DNA of 64,000 bases, taken from Burkholderiaceae bacterium (GTDB lineage Bacteria > Pseudomonadota > Gammaproteobacteria > Burkholderiales > Burkholderiaceae_D). Positions 30,331-39,834 of the stretch are shown one piece after another. The translations under genes were made by a program, and so were the position numbers. Numbering within the stretch: position 1 is the stretch's first letter; each line of letters begins with the position of its first letter. The stretch spans positions 137,249 through 201,248 of the forward strand of contig JAOASL010000040.1 of NCBI GenBank assembly GCA_030158675.1. The letters run 5' to 3'. The notes beneath the pieces were generated by a model that saw only the letters and a list, made by a program, of their open reading frames with translations, searched no databases and was not told the DNA's origin.

Positions 30331-30806
30331 TTCTTCAGTTCCTCAAGCAACGCATCGATCTTCTCGTTCGACATGAAGCTGCACATCCGATGGTTATTCA
30401 CCAATATCACCGGCGAATCGCCGCAGGCGCCCATGCACTCGCCCTCCTTCAGCGTGAACAGGCCGTCCGGCGTGGTCTCATTGAATGCGATGCCGAGTTT
30501 CTGCTTCAGGTATGCAGCAGCACGATCGCCGTTGGTCAGCTGGCATGGCAGGTTCGTGCAGATCGTCAGCTTGTATTTTCCAACCGGCTTCAGGTTGTAC
30601 ATCGTGTAGAAGGTCGCGACTTCCTGCACGGCGATGGCCGGCATGCCGAGGTAGTCGGCGACGTCCTGCATGACTTCGGGCGACAGCCAGCCCTTTTCGA
30701 CTTGTGCGATCGCGAGCGCGGCCATCACCGCCGACTGTTTCTGGTCGGCCGGAAATTTCGCAAGTTCGCGATCGATTTTCCTGTAGGCTTCCTGTGATAA
30801 CAGCAT
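30327..30806 (-). CDS. nuoE: NADH-quinone oxidoreductase subunit E
   Basis: 159 residues, thioredoxin-like fold with a [2Fe-2S] N1a site: CTNLPC and, about 40 residues on, CMGACG. Works with NuoF in NADH oxidation. 36 nt after nuoD. Confidence 0.96.
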   Translation of the reverse strand: MLLSQEAYRKIDRELAKFPADQKQSAVMAALAIAQVEKGWLSPEVMQDVADYLGMPAIAVQEVATFYTMYNLKPVGKYKLTICTNLPCQLTNGDRAAAYLKQKLGIAFNETTPDGLFTLKEGECMGACGDSPVILVNNHRMCSFMSNEKIDALLEELKK

Positions 30807-30842
30807 GTCCTGCTTTCTGTCGTACTCGTTATTCTTCCGGGA

Positions 30843-32096
30843 TCAGCGATCGATTTCGCCGAACACGATGTCCTGCGTGCCGATGATCGTGACTGCGTCG
30901 GCAATCATGTGGCCGCGCGCCATGAAATCCAGTCCCTGCAGGTGTGCAAAGCCCGGCGCACGGATCTTCAGGCGGTACGGTTTGTTCGCGCCGTCAGACA
31001 CCAGATAGATACCAAACTCGCCCTTCGGATGCTCGATCGACGCATATGCTTCGCCTGCGGGCACATGGAAACCTTCGGTAAATAGCTTGAAGTGGTGGAT
31101 CAGCTCTTCCATGTTGGACTTCATGTCCATACGCGACGGCGGCGCGACCTTGTGGTTATCCGTCATCACGGGGCCGGGGTGGTTACGCAGCCACTCGACA
31201 CATTGCTTGATGATGTGGTTCGACTGGCGCATCTCTTCGATGCGCACCAGGTAACGGTCATAGCAGTCACCATTCACGCCGACCGGGATATCGAAATCGA
31301 GCAGATCGTACACCTCGTACGGCTGCTTTTTTCGCAGGTCAAATTCAATGCCGGAACCGCGCAGCATCGGACCAGTGAAGCCCATGGCCAATGCCTGCTC
31401 GGGCGTGACGACACCGATGCCGACCAGTCGCTGCTTCCAGATACGGTTGTCCGTCAGCAGGGTTTCGTATTCATCGACATAGGTCGGAAAACGGCGGGTG
31501 AAGTCTTCGATAAAGTCGAGCAGCGAGCCCTGGCGATTCTCGTTCAGTCGCGAGATTGCCTTGTCGTTGCGGATCAGCGAAGCCTTGTATTGCGGCATGC
31601 TGTCCGGCAGGTCGCGATAGACGCCGCCAGGACGGTAGTAGGCAGCGTGCAAACGCGCGCCCGACACCGCCTCATAGCAATCCATCAGATCCTCACGCTC
31701 ACGAAACGCGTACAGGAACACGCCCATCGCACCGACGTCCAGCGCATGCGCGCCGAGCCAAAGCAGGTGATTCAGCAGACGCGTGATCTCGTCGAACATC
31801 ACGCGGATGTATTGCGCACGCAGTGGCACCTCGACGCCGATCAGCTTCTCGATGGCCATCACATACGCGTGCTCGTTGCACATCATCGACACGTAGTCCA
31901 GACGGTCCATGTAGGGCACCGACTGCAGGAAGGTGCGGGTCTCGGCCAGTTTTTCGGTCGCACGGTGCAGCAGGCCGATATGCGGGTCGGCACGCTGGAT
32001 CACTTCACCATCGAGTTCAAGCACCAGGCGCAGTACGCCGTGAGCCGCGGGGTGCTGCGGTCCGAAGTTGAGCGTGTAATTCTTGATCTCAGCCAT
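30843..32096 (-). CDS. nuoD: NADH-quinone oxidoreductase subunit D
   Basis: 417 residues, the 49-kDa-type quinone-binding subunit. N terminus [15 protein letters not shown] and the later DPHIGLLHR carry the quinone-pocket His and surrounding residues. Separate from nuoC (4-nt gap), as in most betaproteobacteria, not fused as in E. coli. Confidence 0.97.
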   Translation of the reverse strand: MAEIKNYTLNFGPQHPAAHGVLRLVLELDGEVIQRADPHIGLLHRATEKLAETRTFLQSVPYMDRLDYVSMMCNEHAYVMAIEKLIGVEVPLRAQYIRVMFDEITRLLNHLLWLGAHALDVGAMGVFLYAFREREDLMDCYEAVSGARLHAAYYRPGGVYRDLPDSMPQYKASLIRNDKAISRLNENRQGSLLDFIEDFTRRFPTYVDEYETLLTDNRIWKQRLVGIGVVTPEQALAMGFTGPMLRGSGIEFDLRKKQPYEVYDLLDFDIPVGVNGDCYDRYLVRIEEMRQSNHIIKQCVEWLRNHPGPVMTDNHKVAPPSRMDMKSNMEELIHHFKLFTEGFHVPAGEAYASIEHPKGEFGIYLVSDGANKPYRLKIRAPGFAHLQGLDFMARGHMIADAVTIIGTQDIVFGEIDR

Positions 32097-32100
32097 TTTC

Positions 32101-32697
32101 TTAGCGGACTCCGTAGTTCTCTTCGCGGATCACGCGCGGCACGTTCTCGCGCGGCTCAATCGTCACCGGCTGGTAGATCACGCGCTTCTGTTCGGGGTCG
32201 TAGCGCATCTCGACGTAACCGCTGACAGGGAAGTCTTTGCGGAACGGATGGCCGATAAAGCCATAGTCGGTCAGGATGCGACGAAGGTCGTCATGACCGT
32301 CGAACAAGATGCCGTACAAATCAAACGCTTCACGTTCGTACCAGTTGGCAGCCGGCCAGACGCCGCAAAGTGAAGCAACGATGGGATAGGCATCATCCGT
32401 CGCGAAAGCCCGCACGCGCACACGCCAGTTGTGCGTGACCGACATGAGCTGCGAAACGACGGCATAGCGCGCGCCTTCCCAGCTGCCATCGCCATACTGC
32501 AAATAATCGACGCCACACAGATCAATCAGCTGCTCGAAGCGGGTTACCGGGTGGTCACGCAATTGCTTCATTGTCGACAGATAGTCGGCGGCGCCGACAA
32601 CGATCGTGATCTCGCCGAGGGCAGCGGTAAGGCTCTTGATTTTTTCGCCCAACGCTTGCTGCAAGGCGCTCGCCAGGGTTTCGAGTTTCGTAGTCAT
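32101..32697 (-). CDS. nuoC: NADH-quinone oxidoreductase subunit C
   Basis: 198 residues, 30-kDa subunit; signature ERE(A)[11 protein letters not shown](D)[11 protein letters not shown] at about 125-150. Structural part of the peripheral arm next to NuoD. 17 nt after nuoB. Confidence 0.96.
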   Translation of the reverse strand: MTTKLETLASALQQALGEKIKSLTAALGEITIVVGAADYLSTMKQLRDHPVTRFEQLIDLCGVDYLQYGDGSWEGARYAVVSQLMSVTHNWRVRVRAFATDDAYPIVASLCGVWPAANWYEREAFDLYGILFDGHDDLRRILTDYGFIGHPFRKDFPVSGYVEMRYDPEQKRVIYQPVTIEPRENVPRVIREENYGVR

Positions 32698-32714
32698 GTC
32701 GGGCGTCGGAAGGA

Positions 32715-33191
32715 TTAGCGTGCGATCGTGTTGGTGCGCCTGATCTTGTTCTGCAGCTGCATGATTCCGTACAGCAGCGCTTCAGCAGTCGGCGGGCAGC
32801 CGGGCACATAGATATCGACCGGCACAATGCGGTCGCAACCGCGCACCACTGAATAGGAATAGTGGTAATAACCGCCGCCGTTTGCGCAGGAGCCCATCGA
32901 GATCACCCAGCGCGGCTCGGCCATCTGGTCATACACCTTGCGCAACGCCGGAGCCATTTTGTTGCACAGCGTACCAGCGACGATCATCACGTCGGACTGG
33001 CGTGGCGACGGGCGGAACACAACGCCGAAGCGGTCAAGGTCATAGCGTGAAGCACCAGCATGCATCATCTCGACCGCGCAGCAGGCGAGACCGAAGGTCA
33101 TCGGCCACATCGAGCCGGTGCGAGTCCAGTTGATCAGCTTGTCGGCTGTCGTCGTAACGAAGCCTTCGTTCAAAATACCTTCGATAGCCAT
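32715..33191 (-). CDS. nuoB: NADH-quinone oxidoreductase subunit B
   Basis: 158 residues. The N2 [4Fe-4S] cluster cysteines are seen in [11 protein letters not shown], in GTLCNKM and in VPGCPP. N2 passes electrons to quinone. Starts 3 nt after nuoA ends. Confidence 0.97.
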   Translation of the reverse strand: MAIEGILNEGFVTTTADKLINWTRTGSMWPMTFGLACCAVEMMHAGASRYDLDRFGVVFRPSPRQSDVMIVAGTLCNKMAPALRKVYDQMAEPRWVISMGSCANGGGYYHYSYSVVRGCDRIVPVDIYVPGCPPTAEALLYGIMQLQNKIRRTNTIAR

Positions 33192-33194
33192 CGA

Positions 33195-33554
33195 TTATTC
33201 CCAGTCCAGAGCACCTTTTTTCCACTCGAAGATCAGACCAACCACCAGCACACTGAGGAAGATCATCATCGCCCAGAAACCGAGCAGGCCAACGTCGGAC
33301 ATCGACACAGCCCAAGGCACGAGGAATGCCACTTCGAGATCGAAAAGAATAAAGAGGATGGCGACGAGGTAGTAACGCACATCGAATTTCATGCGCGCAT
33401 CTTCAAAAGCTTCGAAGCCACACTCGTAAGCGGAGGTTTTTGCTGCGTCCGGCCGATGCGGAGCAAGGAGACGACCCAGCACTTGGGGCGCGACACCAAC
33501 ACCGATACCCACGCCGATGAACAGCAGTACCGGAAGGTAGTTTTGGAGGTCCAC
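33195..33554 (-). CDS. nuoA: NADH-quinone oxidoreductase subunit A
   Basis: 119 residues from a GTG at 33552-33554 ([11 protein letters not shown]), the normal betaproteobacterial length; the frame extends 10 codons further but those residues are not conserved. Three membrane helices, with [21 protein letters not shown] in the loop. First gene of the 14-gene nuo operon, in the standard A-to-N order. Confidence 0.93.
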   Translation of the reverse strand: MDLQNYLPVLLFIGVGIGVGVAPQVLGRLLAPHRPDAAKTSAYECGFEAFEDARMKFDVRYYLVAILFILFDLEVAFLVPWAVSMSDVGLLGFWAMMIFLSVLVVGLIFEWKKGALDWE

Positions 33555-33713
33555 AATGATCTCAGTACAAAACGGCCGAACCACTCAGCAACGGATCGGA
33601 CGGAACCAAAAGAACAACTTCTGCCCTTTTGTCAAAAGGCCGGCCCAGGGCACCCCCGCGCTGGCCTGCCTAGAACTTGCCTGGAAACCTGCAAAGGATT
33701 TCTCGGCGGCAAA

Positions 33714-33719
33714 ATCATA
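33714..33719 (-). promoter_or_regulatory. Candidate -10 element for the nuo operon
   Basis: TATGAT on the minus strand, about 160 nt upstream of nuoA, in the gap after the tRNA-Leu gene. No clear -35. A second possibility is the TTGACA at about 33632-33637, which has no good -10. Transcription may also continue from the tRNA/secG side. Confidence 0.25.
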
Positions 33720-33826
33720 CCAAAGAGAAAAACTTAATGATTATTCCCGAGGCATTCAGACAGGTTCTTCGTACTGTTTTACAGCTTGCATTGCAGTGCG
33801 CAAGACGCGCCTGCTGCATTATTAAC

Positions 33827-33911
33827 TGGTGCCGACGGCGAGACTCGAACTCGCACAGCTTGCGCCACTACCCCCTCAAGATAGCGTGTCTACCAATTTC
33901 ACCACGTCGGC
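33827..33911 (-). tRNA. tRNA-Leu (anticodon GAG)
   Basis: 85 nt including an encoded CCA. Acceptor stem GCCGACG/CGTCGGC, D-loop AATTGGTAGAC, anticodon stem CTATC/GGTAG with one G-T pair around loop TTGAGGG (anticodon GAG), long variable arm typical of class II tRNAs, and T-arm GAGTTCGAGTCTC. Reads CUC/CUU leucine codons. A tRNA-Leu between secG and nuoA is a common betaproteobacterial arrangement. Confidence 0.95.
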
Positions 33912-33988
33912 TAAAGCACGCTATTTTAACCTGCTTTGCGTCTTGCCTTCAATGCACTTCTTGCTGCAAGCGCACCAAAATCTTCAAA

Positions 33989-34342
33989 TTATTTCGGAAT
34001 ATCGCCTGACTGGCCCGGTGCTTTTGCGGGCTGCTGCGCCGGAGCTGCCTGCGTCTTGGCCGGCACCTGCGACTGCTCCATTACGCCGGCACCGCCCGAA
34101 TGCGTACGGCTGCCAAGAAAGCTCAGTGCCAGAGTGGCGACAAAAAACACGCCAGCGGCAATCGCCGTGGAACGCGACAGGAAGTTGGCAGAACCAGTGG
34201 CGCCAAACAGGCTACCGGACGCGCCGGAGCCGAAGGCCGCGCCCATATCGGCACCTTTGCCATGTTGCAGCAGAACGAGGCCGATGATAATCAGCGCAGT
34301 GACCACCTGGATCACGATGACGATAGCGAGCAGAGAATTCAT
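33989..34342 (-). CDS. secG: Preprotein translocase subunit SecG
   Basis: 117 residues. Two membrane helices (about 4-24 and 56-76) flanking the conserved GKGADMGAAFGSGASGSLFG loop, with an Ala/Gln/Pro-rich cytoplasmic tail. Accessory subunit of SecYEG. Between tpiA (41 nt) and tRNA-Leu (77 nt). Confidence 0.95.
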   Translation of the reverse strand: MNSLLAIVIVIQVVTALIIIGLVLLQHGKGADMGAAFGSGASGSLFGATGSANFLSRSTAIAAGVFFVATLALSFLGSRTHSGGAGVMEQSQVPAKTQAAPAQQPAKAPGQSGDIPK

Positions 34343-34383
34343 TGAATACTTTTTCCAGTGTTGATATTACCGTTTGAACGCGA

Positions 34384-35127
34384 TCAGGCCGACTTGGCGA
34401 TCGCGAGAAAATCCACCGCCTTTAATGACGCGCCACCGATCAGGCCGCCGTCAATATCCGGCTTGGCGAGCAGCTCCGCAGCGTTATCAGGCTTCATGCT
34501 GCCACCATATAAGATCCGCACCGTAGCCGCCGCCGTTGCATCGGCTTGGGCAAGCGCGGCACGAATCAGTTCATGTACCTGTTGCGCCATCTCGGGCGTT
34601 GCGGTTTTGCCGGTACCGATTGCCCATACCGGCTCATAGGCGACGACGATTTTCGCGAGATCAGCGCCGACCGCTGCCAGCACCGGCTGTAACTGCCGCG
34701 TGACGACCGCATCGGTGCCACCCCGCTCACGCTCCTGCAGCGTCTCACCGACACAGACGATAGGAACAAGCCCGCCCGCAAGTGCACGCACCGCTTTCTG
34801 CCCGACCAGTTCGTCGCCTTCGCCGTGATAACTGCGACGCTCCGAGTGACCGACAATTACATAGCGACATCCGAAATCACGCAGCATCGCGGGTGACACT
34901 TCGCCGGTATAGGCACCACTCTCATGCGCAGAGACATCCTGCGCACCCCAGTTCACGCCGGAACCGGTTAACGCAGCCTGCACCTGGGCCAGATACGGCG
35001 CTGGCGCACACACGGCAAGCTCGACCGCCAAGCCACCTGCGCCAGCACGAATATCGTCTAGCAGTCCGGCGTTCGAAGCCAGACTGCCGTTCATTTTCCA
35101 GTTGCCGACGATTAGTGCTGTGCGCAT
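34384..35127 (-). CDS. tpiA: Triosephosphate isomerase
   Basis: 247 residues from [10 protein letters not shown]; the frame allows four more codons upstream but the family starts here. Catalytic Lys11 (NWKMNG), His94 (VGHSERR) and Glu165 (AYEPVWAIG) are present. Interconverts dihydroxyacetone phosphate and glyceraldehyde 3-phosphate. A good promoter precedes it at 35154-35183. Confidence 0.96.
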   Translation of the reverse strand: MRTALIVGNWKMNGSLASNAGLLDDIRAGAGGLAVELAVCAPAPYLAQVQAALTGSGVNWGAQDVSAHESGAYTGEVSPAMLRDFGCRYVIVGHSERRSYHGEGDELVGQKAVRALAGGLVPIVCVGETLQERERGGTDAVVTRQLQPVLAAVGADLAKIVVAYEPVWAIGTGKTATPEMAQQVHELIRAALAQADATAAATVRILYGGSMKPDNAAELLAKPDIDGGLIGGASLKAVDFLAIAKSA

Positions 35128-35153
35128 AGGTACACCCATTTACAAAACCCGTG

Positions 35154-35183
35154 ATTTTAGCCTGTGGCAAGAAAGCGGGTCAA
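35154..35183 (-). promoter_or_regulatory. Sigma-70 promoter for tpiA-secG
   Basis: TTGACC, 18-nt spacer, TAAAAT on the minus strand, placing the start about 20 nt upstream of the tpiA ATG. It lies in the 78-nt gap between the quinone oxidoreductase and tpiA. Confidence 0.6.
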
Positions 35184-35205
35184 ACCGAGACAGGATGTCC
35201 TGGTT

Positions 35206-36186
35206 TCAGGCGACTTCCAGCATGATCTTGCCAACATGCGTGCTGGTTTCCATCAACGCATGCGCATCAGCGACCTGCGCCAACGGAAATACCTGGTGGA
35301 TCACTGGCCGGATTCGGCGTGCTTCCAGCAACGGCCAGATCCGCTCACGCAGCTTGTTCGCAATGTCCTGCTTGAAAGCGACCGAGCGCGGGCGCAGCGT
35401 CGAACCTGTCAGCGTCAGACGGCGCCGCATGATTTCACCAAAGTTCACTTCGCCTTTGGCACCGCCGAGCAACGCGATGATGACCAGCCGACCATCGTCG
35501 GCCAAGCACTGGATTTCGCGATTGACATACGAGCCGGCCACCATGTCGATGACCACGTCGGCGCCCTTGCCTGCAGTCAGAGACTTCACCACTTCAACGA
35601 AATCTTCGCTCCGGTAGTTGATGCCGCGTTCCGCACCGAGGCTCTCACAGGCGCGGCACTTGTCGTCCGTACCAGCGGTCGCGAACACACGGTGGCCCAG
35701 TGCTGTTGCCATCTGAATCGCGGTCACACCGATACCGGACGTGCCGCCCTGCACCAGCAGCGTCTCGCCCGACGCGAGACGTGCACGCTCGAACACGTTG
35801 CTGTACACGGTAAAGAAGGTCTCGGGCAACGAGGCAGCTTCCAGCACGCTCCAGCCCTCCGGCACCGGCAAGCACTGTGCAATCGGCGCGACACAGTATT
35901 CCGCATAGCCTCCGCCCTGCACCAGCGCGCACACATTGTCACCTTTTGCGAAACCGCTGCCAGCCAGGTCGCCATCGACGATTTCGCCGGCTATCTCCAG
36001 TCCGGGAATATCCGAAGCACCCGGGGGGACCGGGTAATTACCGGTACGTTGCAGCACATCCGGACGATTCACTCCGGACGCCCGCACTCGGATCAGCACC
36101 TCACCAGCCTTCAGGACAGGCATGGGTCGCTCACAAAGCTGCAATACCTCTGGCCCACCCGGCTGGACGATTTCAATTGCGCGCAA
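35206..36186 (-). CDS. NAD(P)H:quinone oxidoreductase, PIG3-like zinc-free MDR family
   Basis: 326 residues. GroES-like N-terminal domain (ASGVNRPDVLQRTGNYPVPPG) and a Rossmann domain with VQGGTSGIGVTAIQMA. No catalytic-zinc ligands, so it belongs to the quinone-oxidoreductase branch of medium-chain reductases. Start is TTG with AAGGAG 6 nt upstream; copy 2 of the 98-bp repeat starts 16 nt beyond it, so the promoter must lie in or behind the repeat, or transcription comes from pnp despite its terminator. Confidence 0.88.
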   Translation of the reverse strand: MRAIEIVQPGGPEVLQLCERPMPVLKAGEVLIRVRASGVNRPDVLQRTGNYPVPPGASDIPGLEIAGEIVDGDLAGSGFAKGDNVCALVQGGGYAEYCVAPIAQCLPVPEGWSVLEAASLPETFFTVYSNVFERARLASGETLLVQGGTSGIGVTAIQMATALGHRVFATAGTDDKCRACESLGAERGINYRSEDFVEVVKSLTAGKGADVVIDMVAGSYVNREIQCLADDGRLVIIALLGGAKGEVNFGEIMRRRLTLTGSTLRPRSVAFKQDIANKLRERIWPLLEARRIRPVIHQVFPLAQVADAHALMETSTHVGKIMLEVA

Positions 36187-36201
36187 GATTCTCTCCTTGG
36201 T

Positions 36202-36299
36202 GCCTTTAACAAAACGCCATTAGCCATGCGCACCGCTGCAGACAGAATGTCCTGTGCGGCAAGACGAGACAGCAATGACGGTAGCGTTTTGTCAGAGGC
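36202..36299. repeat. 98-bp element with terminal inverted repeats, copy 2
   Basis: Same length as the copy at 15331-15428. Right end CGTTTTGTCAGAGGC (36285-36299) is identical; left end gcctttaacaaaacg (36202-36216) differs at two positions from the perfect repeat. Internal blocks gcgcac, gcagacaga and cggcaagac are shared in the same order. Inserted between the quinone-oxidoreductase start and the pnp terminator. Confidence 0.75.
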
Positions 36300-36308
36300 T
36301 TATTGTTC

Positions 36309-36347
36309 TTAAAATACAAAAGGCCGCCCAATTGCTTAGGCGGCCTT
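36309..36347 (-). terminator. Intrinsic terminator of pnp
   Basis: Minus-strand stem AAGGCCGCC pairing with GGCGGCCTT around a 10-nt loop, followed by TTTGTATTTT. 27 nt after the pnp stop. Confidence 0.88.
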
Positions 36348-36374
36348 GGCTGATGGCTTACATCAGAACCCGAC

Positions 36375-38504
36375 TTACTGTTGTTGCCCGGCTTCGCCCG
36401 CATCTTCCGCTGCGACGGCCTTCATCGACAGCTTCAGGCGACCGCGGTCGTCGGTCTCCAATACCTTCACGCGCACTTGCTGGCCTTCTTTCAGGTAGTC
36501 GGCCACTGCATTCACACGCTCGTTGGCAATCTGACTGATGTGCAGCAGACCATCCTTGCCCGGCATGACTTGCACGATCGCGCCGAAATCCAGCAGCTTC
36601 AGCACGGTGCCTTCGTAGATCTTGCCCACTTCGACCGAAGCCGTCAGTTCTTCGATGCGGCGTTTCGCTTCCTGCCCTGCAGCAGCATCGACCGATGCGA
36701 TGGTCACGATGCCCTCATCAGTGATGTCAATCTGGGTACCGGTCTCTTCGGTCAGCGCACGGATCACAGCACCGCCCTTGCCGATCACGTCGCGGATTTT
36801 TTCCGGATTGATGCGGATGGTGATCAGGCGCGGAGCAAAGGTCGACAGCTCGGTGCGGCCGGTCGGCATGGCGTCCTGCATCTTGCCAAGGATATGATGA
36901 CGGCCTTCCCTCGCCTGAACGAGTGCCACCTGCATGATTTCCTTGGTGATGCCCTGGATCTTGATGTCCATCTGCAGAGCAGTAATACCCCCCGCCGTAC
37001 CGGCCACCTTGAAGTCCATGTCGCCGAGGTGATCTTCGTCGCCAAGGATGTCGGACAGCACTGCGAACTTGTTGCCCTCTTTGATCAGGCCCATCGCGAT
37101 ACCTGCGACGTGCGCCTTCATCGGCACGCCGGCATCCATCAACGCGAGGCTGCCGCCGCAAACCGACGCCATCGACGAAGAACCGTTCGATTCGGTGATC
37201 TCAGACACCAAGCGCACCGAGTAGCTGAACTCGTCAGCCGCCGGCAGCGCAGCGATGAGCGCGCGCTTGGCAAGACGGCCATGGCCGATTTCGCGGCGCT
37301 TCGGCGATCCGACGCGGCCGGTCTCACCGGTAGCGAACGGAGGCATGTTGTAATGAAGCATGAAACGATCGCTGTACTCACCGGTCAGCGCGTCAATCTT
37401 CTGCTCGTCACGTGCGGTGCCCAGGGTTGCCACCACCAGTGCCTGCGTCTCGCCACGGGTGAACAGCGCCGAGCCGTGAGTGCGCGGCAGCACGCTGGTG
37501 CGGATCGTGATCGGACGTACGGTGCGGGTGTCGCGGCCATCAATGCGCGGCTCGCCATCGAGGATCTGCGAACGCACGATCTTCGATTCGAGGCCGAACA
37601 TGATGTCGCCAATTTCAGCCGAATCCGGTGCATTGCTGCCAGCCGCAACGGCCTCTTCAGCCAGCTTGGCCGACACTTCGGCATGAATAGTACGCAGCTT
37701 GTCGGTACGCGCCTGCTTTTCCTTGGTGGCGAATGCCTCGCGCAGCTTGCCTTCGGCCAGCGCGGTAACGCGCGCGATCAGCGTTTCATTTTGCGCCGGC
37801 GCTACCCATTCGATTTCCGGTTTGCCGCCGTCACGCACGAGTTCATGGATGGCATCAATCACGACTTTCATCTCGGTGTGACCAAAGACGACCGCTCCCA
37901 GCATAATTTCTTCGGACAGCTCTTTGGCCTCCGATTCGACCATCAGCACCGCCGATTCAGTACCGGCGACGACCAGATCCATCTGCGACTGCGACAACTG
38001 CGACACAGCCGGGTTCAACACGTACTGTCCGTCGATGTAACCAACGCGCGCCGCACCGATCGGGCCATTGAACGGAATGCCGGCGACGCACAGCGCAGCC
38101 GATGCACCGATCATTGCAGGAATATCCGGATCAACTTCCGGATTCACCGACAGCACATGAATGATCACCTGGACTTCGTTCAGATAACCTTCGGGAAACA
38201 GCGGGCGAATAGGACGATCGATCAGACGCGAGGTCAGCGTCTCTTTCTCGGACGGACGACCTTCGCGCTTGAAGAAACCGCCGGGAATACGGCCGGCGGC
38301 ATAGGTTTTTTCGACGTAGTCAACGGTGAGCGGGAAAAAATCCTGACCCGGCTTCGCTTCCTTGCGCGCGACCACGGTAGCCAGGATCACGGTGTCATCC
38401 ACCGAGACCATCACGGCACCGGAGGCCTGGCGAGCGATCTCGCCGGTTTCCAGCGTGACCATGTGTTGGCCGTACTGGAAGGTCTTCGTGACTTTGTTGA
38501 ACAT
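36375..38504 (-). CDS. pnp: Polyribonucleotide nucleotidyltransferase (PNPase)
   Basis: 709 residues: two RNase PH domains (about 10-215 and 310-540) joined by an alpha-helical linker, then KH ([16 protein letters not shown], about 555-610) and S1 (about 620-690) domains. 3'-5' phosphorolytic exonuclease; in many proteobacteria it binds the RNase E scaffold encoded at 12.4-15.2 kb. AAAGGA 8 nt before the ATG. Downstream of rpsO; a long hairpin in the leader is a likely RNase III site. Confidence 0.97.
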   Translation of the reverse strand: MFNKVTKTFQYGQHMVTLETGEIARQASGAVMVSVDDTVILATVVARKEAKPGQDFFPLTVDYVEKTYAAGRIPGGFFKREGRPSEKETLTSRLIDRPIRPLFPEGYLNEVQVIIHVLSVNPEVDPDIPAMIGASAALCVAGIPFNGPIGAARVGYIDGQYVLNPAVSQLSQSQMDLVVAGTESAVLMVESEAKELSEEIMLGAVVFGHTEMKVVIDAIHELVRDGGKPEIEWVAPAQNETLIARVTALAEGKLREAFATKEKQARTDKLRTIHAEVSAKLAEEAVAAGSNAPDSAEIGDIMFGLESKIVRSQILDGEPRIDGRDTRTVRPITIRTSVLPRTHGSALFTRGETQALVVATLGTARDEQKIDALTGEYSDRFMLHYNMPPFATGETGRVGSPKRREIGHGRLAKRALIAALPAADEFSYSVRLVSEITESNGSSSMASVCGGSLALMDAGVPMKAHVAGIAMGLIKEGNKFAVLSDILGDEDHLGDMDFKVAGTAGGITALQMDIKIQGITKEIMQVALVQAREGRHHILGKMQDAMPTGRTELSTFAPRLITIRINPEKIRDVIGKGGAVIRALTEETGTQIDITDEGIVTIASVDAAAGQEAKRRIEELTASVEVGKIYEGTVLKLLDFGAIVQVMPGKDGLLHISQIANERVNAVADYLKEGQQVRVKVLETDDRGRLKLSMKAVAAEDAGEAGQQQ

Positions 38505-38620
38505 TGAGTAAATCCTTTCTGATTTTGCCGACAGATTTTCAGGCGCTGTCGTTCACCTCACCACCGGCGACACATCTGCGTCACCATCCAACGATACTCA
38601 ATTAAAAATCGAGCCTGCTT

Positions 38621-38665
38621 CAAAAACAAGAAATGCCCGCATCAGCTGGCTGATACAGGCATTTC
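38621..38665 (-). terminator. rpsO-pnp intergenic hairpin: leaky terminator or processing site
   Basis: A 16-bp stem (38630-38645 with 38650-38665, two G-T pairs) capped by CCAG and followed by TTGTTTTTG on the minus strand, 20 nt after the rpsO stop. In E. coli the rpsO terminator lets part of transcription through to pnp and the pnp leader is cut by RNase III; this structure fits either role. Confidence 0.75.
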
Positions 38666-38685
38666 CAAATACTGGTGCAGAGAAA

Positions 38686-38955
38686 TTATTTGCGCAGACC
38701 CAGCTTCTCGATCAGGGCGCGATAACGCTCGACACTCGTGCGCTTCAGGTAAGCCAGTAGGCTCTTCCGACGGTTGACCATCATGATCAGGCCGCGACGG
38801 GAATGGTGATCCTTGGCGTGGGCCTTGAAGTGACCGTTGAGTTCGTTGATGCGTGCGGTCAACAGGGCGACCTGGACTTCGGGAGAGCCGGTGTCATTCT
38901 GACCGCGGGCATTCGCAGCGATAACCGCTGCTTTGCTTTCTTTCGTGACTGCCAT
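38686..38955 (-). CDS. rpsO: 30S ribosomal protein S15
   Basis: 89 residues, full length, with the conserved [16 protein letters not shown] and [16 protein letters not shown]. Primary 16S rRNA binder. AAAGG 8 nt before the ATG; strong promoter upstream. Cotranscribed with pnp. Confidence 0.97.
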   Translation of the reverse strand: MAVTKESKAAVIAANARGQNDTGSPEVQVALLTARINELNGHFKAHAKDHHSRRGLIMMVNRRKSLLAYLKRTSVERYRALIEKLGLRK

Positions 38956-39044
38956 GATTCTTACCTTTCACATGCGGCAATCGGAGTCGCAACCCCGGCT
39001 GCCGTGACAACGTTAAAAAATTGGTCTTTTCGAACCAAGGCGGC

Positions 39045-39074
39045 ATTATAGCCGAATTAGCTTGATCGCCACAA
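39045..39074 (-). promoter_or_regulatory. Sigma-70 promoter of rpsO-pnp
   Basis: Perfect -10 TATAAT at 39045-39050 with TTGTGG 18 nt upstream (minus strand). Gives an rpsO leader of about 80 nt, room for the autoregulatory structures known in other bacteria. Confidence 0.6.
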
Positions 39075-39129
39075 ACCCGCAAATGATTCCGCCGGCCGTC
39101 AGCAATAGCCTTCAGATGTTTTAAATTTT

Positions 39130-39148
39130 GAAACATTTTCGATGTTTC
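39130..39148. promoter_or_regulatory. Inverted repeat upstream of the small heat-shock gene
   Basis: GAAACAT-tttcg-ATGTTTC, a 7-bp perfect inverted repeat 11 nt upstream of the sigma-32 promoter. It is not a CIRCE element. Could be an operator or chance AT-rich symmetry. Confidence 0.25.
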
Positions 39149-39159
39149 AGCCCCCTCCC

Positions 39160-39187
39160 CTTGAAAAGCGCGGCGCGCACCCTATTT
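39160..39187 (+). promoter_or_regulatory. Sigma-32 heat-shock promoter
   Basis: CTTGAAA (39160-39166), 13-nt GC-rich spacer, CCCTATTT (39180-39187): near-exact match to the CTTGAAA-N13/14-CCCCATnT consensus. Located 51 nt upstream of the small heat-shock gene. Confidence 0.82.
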
Positions 39188-39238
39188 TTTGTCCATCGGG
39201 GCAGCGTCGCCCCGCAACGATCCACAACGGAGGAAACG

Positions 39239-39688
39239 ATGAATATGATTCTGCGCCAGCGCAACGGCTATCCACTGCGTCCCACGCTGTTCGGCAACCT
39301 GCTTGACTCCATGATGGAAGAATTCGCGGCCCCCGCCGCTGAAGCGGCCCGTGAGAGTGGCGCGTTCAGTCCGCGGATCGACGTGGTCGAGACTGAAAAC
39401 GGCTACCAGGTCGAAGCGGATCTGCCGGGCGTGACCAAAAATGACGTGAAAGTCAGCGTCGATGGCCAGCGCGTCACGATCGAAGCCGAGGTTCGCCGGG
39501 AGACCGAGCGCAAGGAAGGCCAGACCGTCATGCATGCAGAACGCGTCGTGCGCAAATATACGCGCAGTTTCGAGCTGCCGCAGGAAGTCGATGACAGTCA
39601 GGCCATCGCAAAACTCGAGCATGGCGTGCTGACGCTGACCTTGCCGAAAAAGCAGGCCTCGCAAAGCCGGCGGCTGCCGATCCAGTAA
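39239..39688 (+). CDS. Small heat-shock protein (Hsp20 / alpha-crystallin family)
   Basis: 149 residues from the ATG at 39239, with GGAGG 5 nt upstream; the frame is open to 39128 but that part contains the promoter. Alpha-crystallin domain from about 45 to 140: PRIDVVETENGYQVEADLPG and the closing GVLTLTLPK. ATP-independent holdase that binds unfolding proteins. Heat-shock control is supported by the sigma-32 promoter. Inserted between leuA and rpsO. Confidence 0.93.
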   Translation: MNMILRQRNGYPLRPTLFGNLLDSMMEEFAAPAAEAARESGAFSPRIDVVETENGYQVEADLPGVTKNDVKVSVDGQRVTIEAEVRRETERKEGQTVMHAERVVRKYTRSFELPQEVDDSQAIAKLEHGVLTLTLPKKQASQSRRLPIQ

Positions 39689-39717
39689 CACCTCACCTTC
39701 TCACGCCCTCAAGGGGA

Positions 39718-39754
39718 AAACAGAAGGTCATGCGCAATGCACGGCCTTCTGTTT
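39718..39754. terminator. Bidirectional terminator between hsp20 and leuA
   Basis: 16-bp stem with one mismatch (AAACAGAAGG... pairing with ...CCTTCTGTTT), loop 5 nt. T-rich on both exits (TTTATA on plus, TTTTCC on minus), as expected between convergent genes. Confidence 0.7.
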
Positions 39755-39834
39755 ATACCCGCAATACCGATCCCGGATTTTCCCTGAAACAGACTGCGGC
39801 AAGTCCGATTTCCTGGCTCACCGCTGGCCTGCGA

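Noticed and set aside
26753..31000. Plus-strand frames of 150-350 codons opposite nuoG, nuoF, nuoE and nuoD
   Set aside because: Composition is Arg/His/Gln-rich, no ribosome sites, and each is fully antisense to a conserved complex I gene.
36381..38507. 708-codon open frame on the plus strand opposite pnp
   Set aside because: It mirrors pnp almost end to end; GC-rich codon bias keeps the antisense frame open. The minus strand encodes a complete, well-conserved PNPase.
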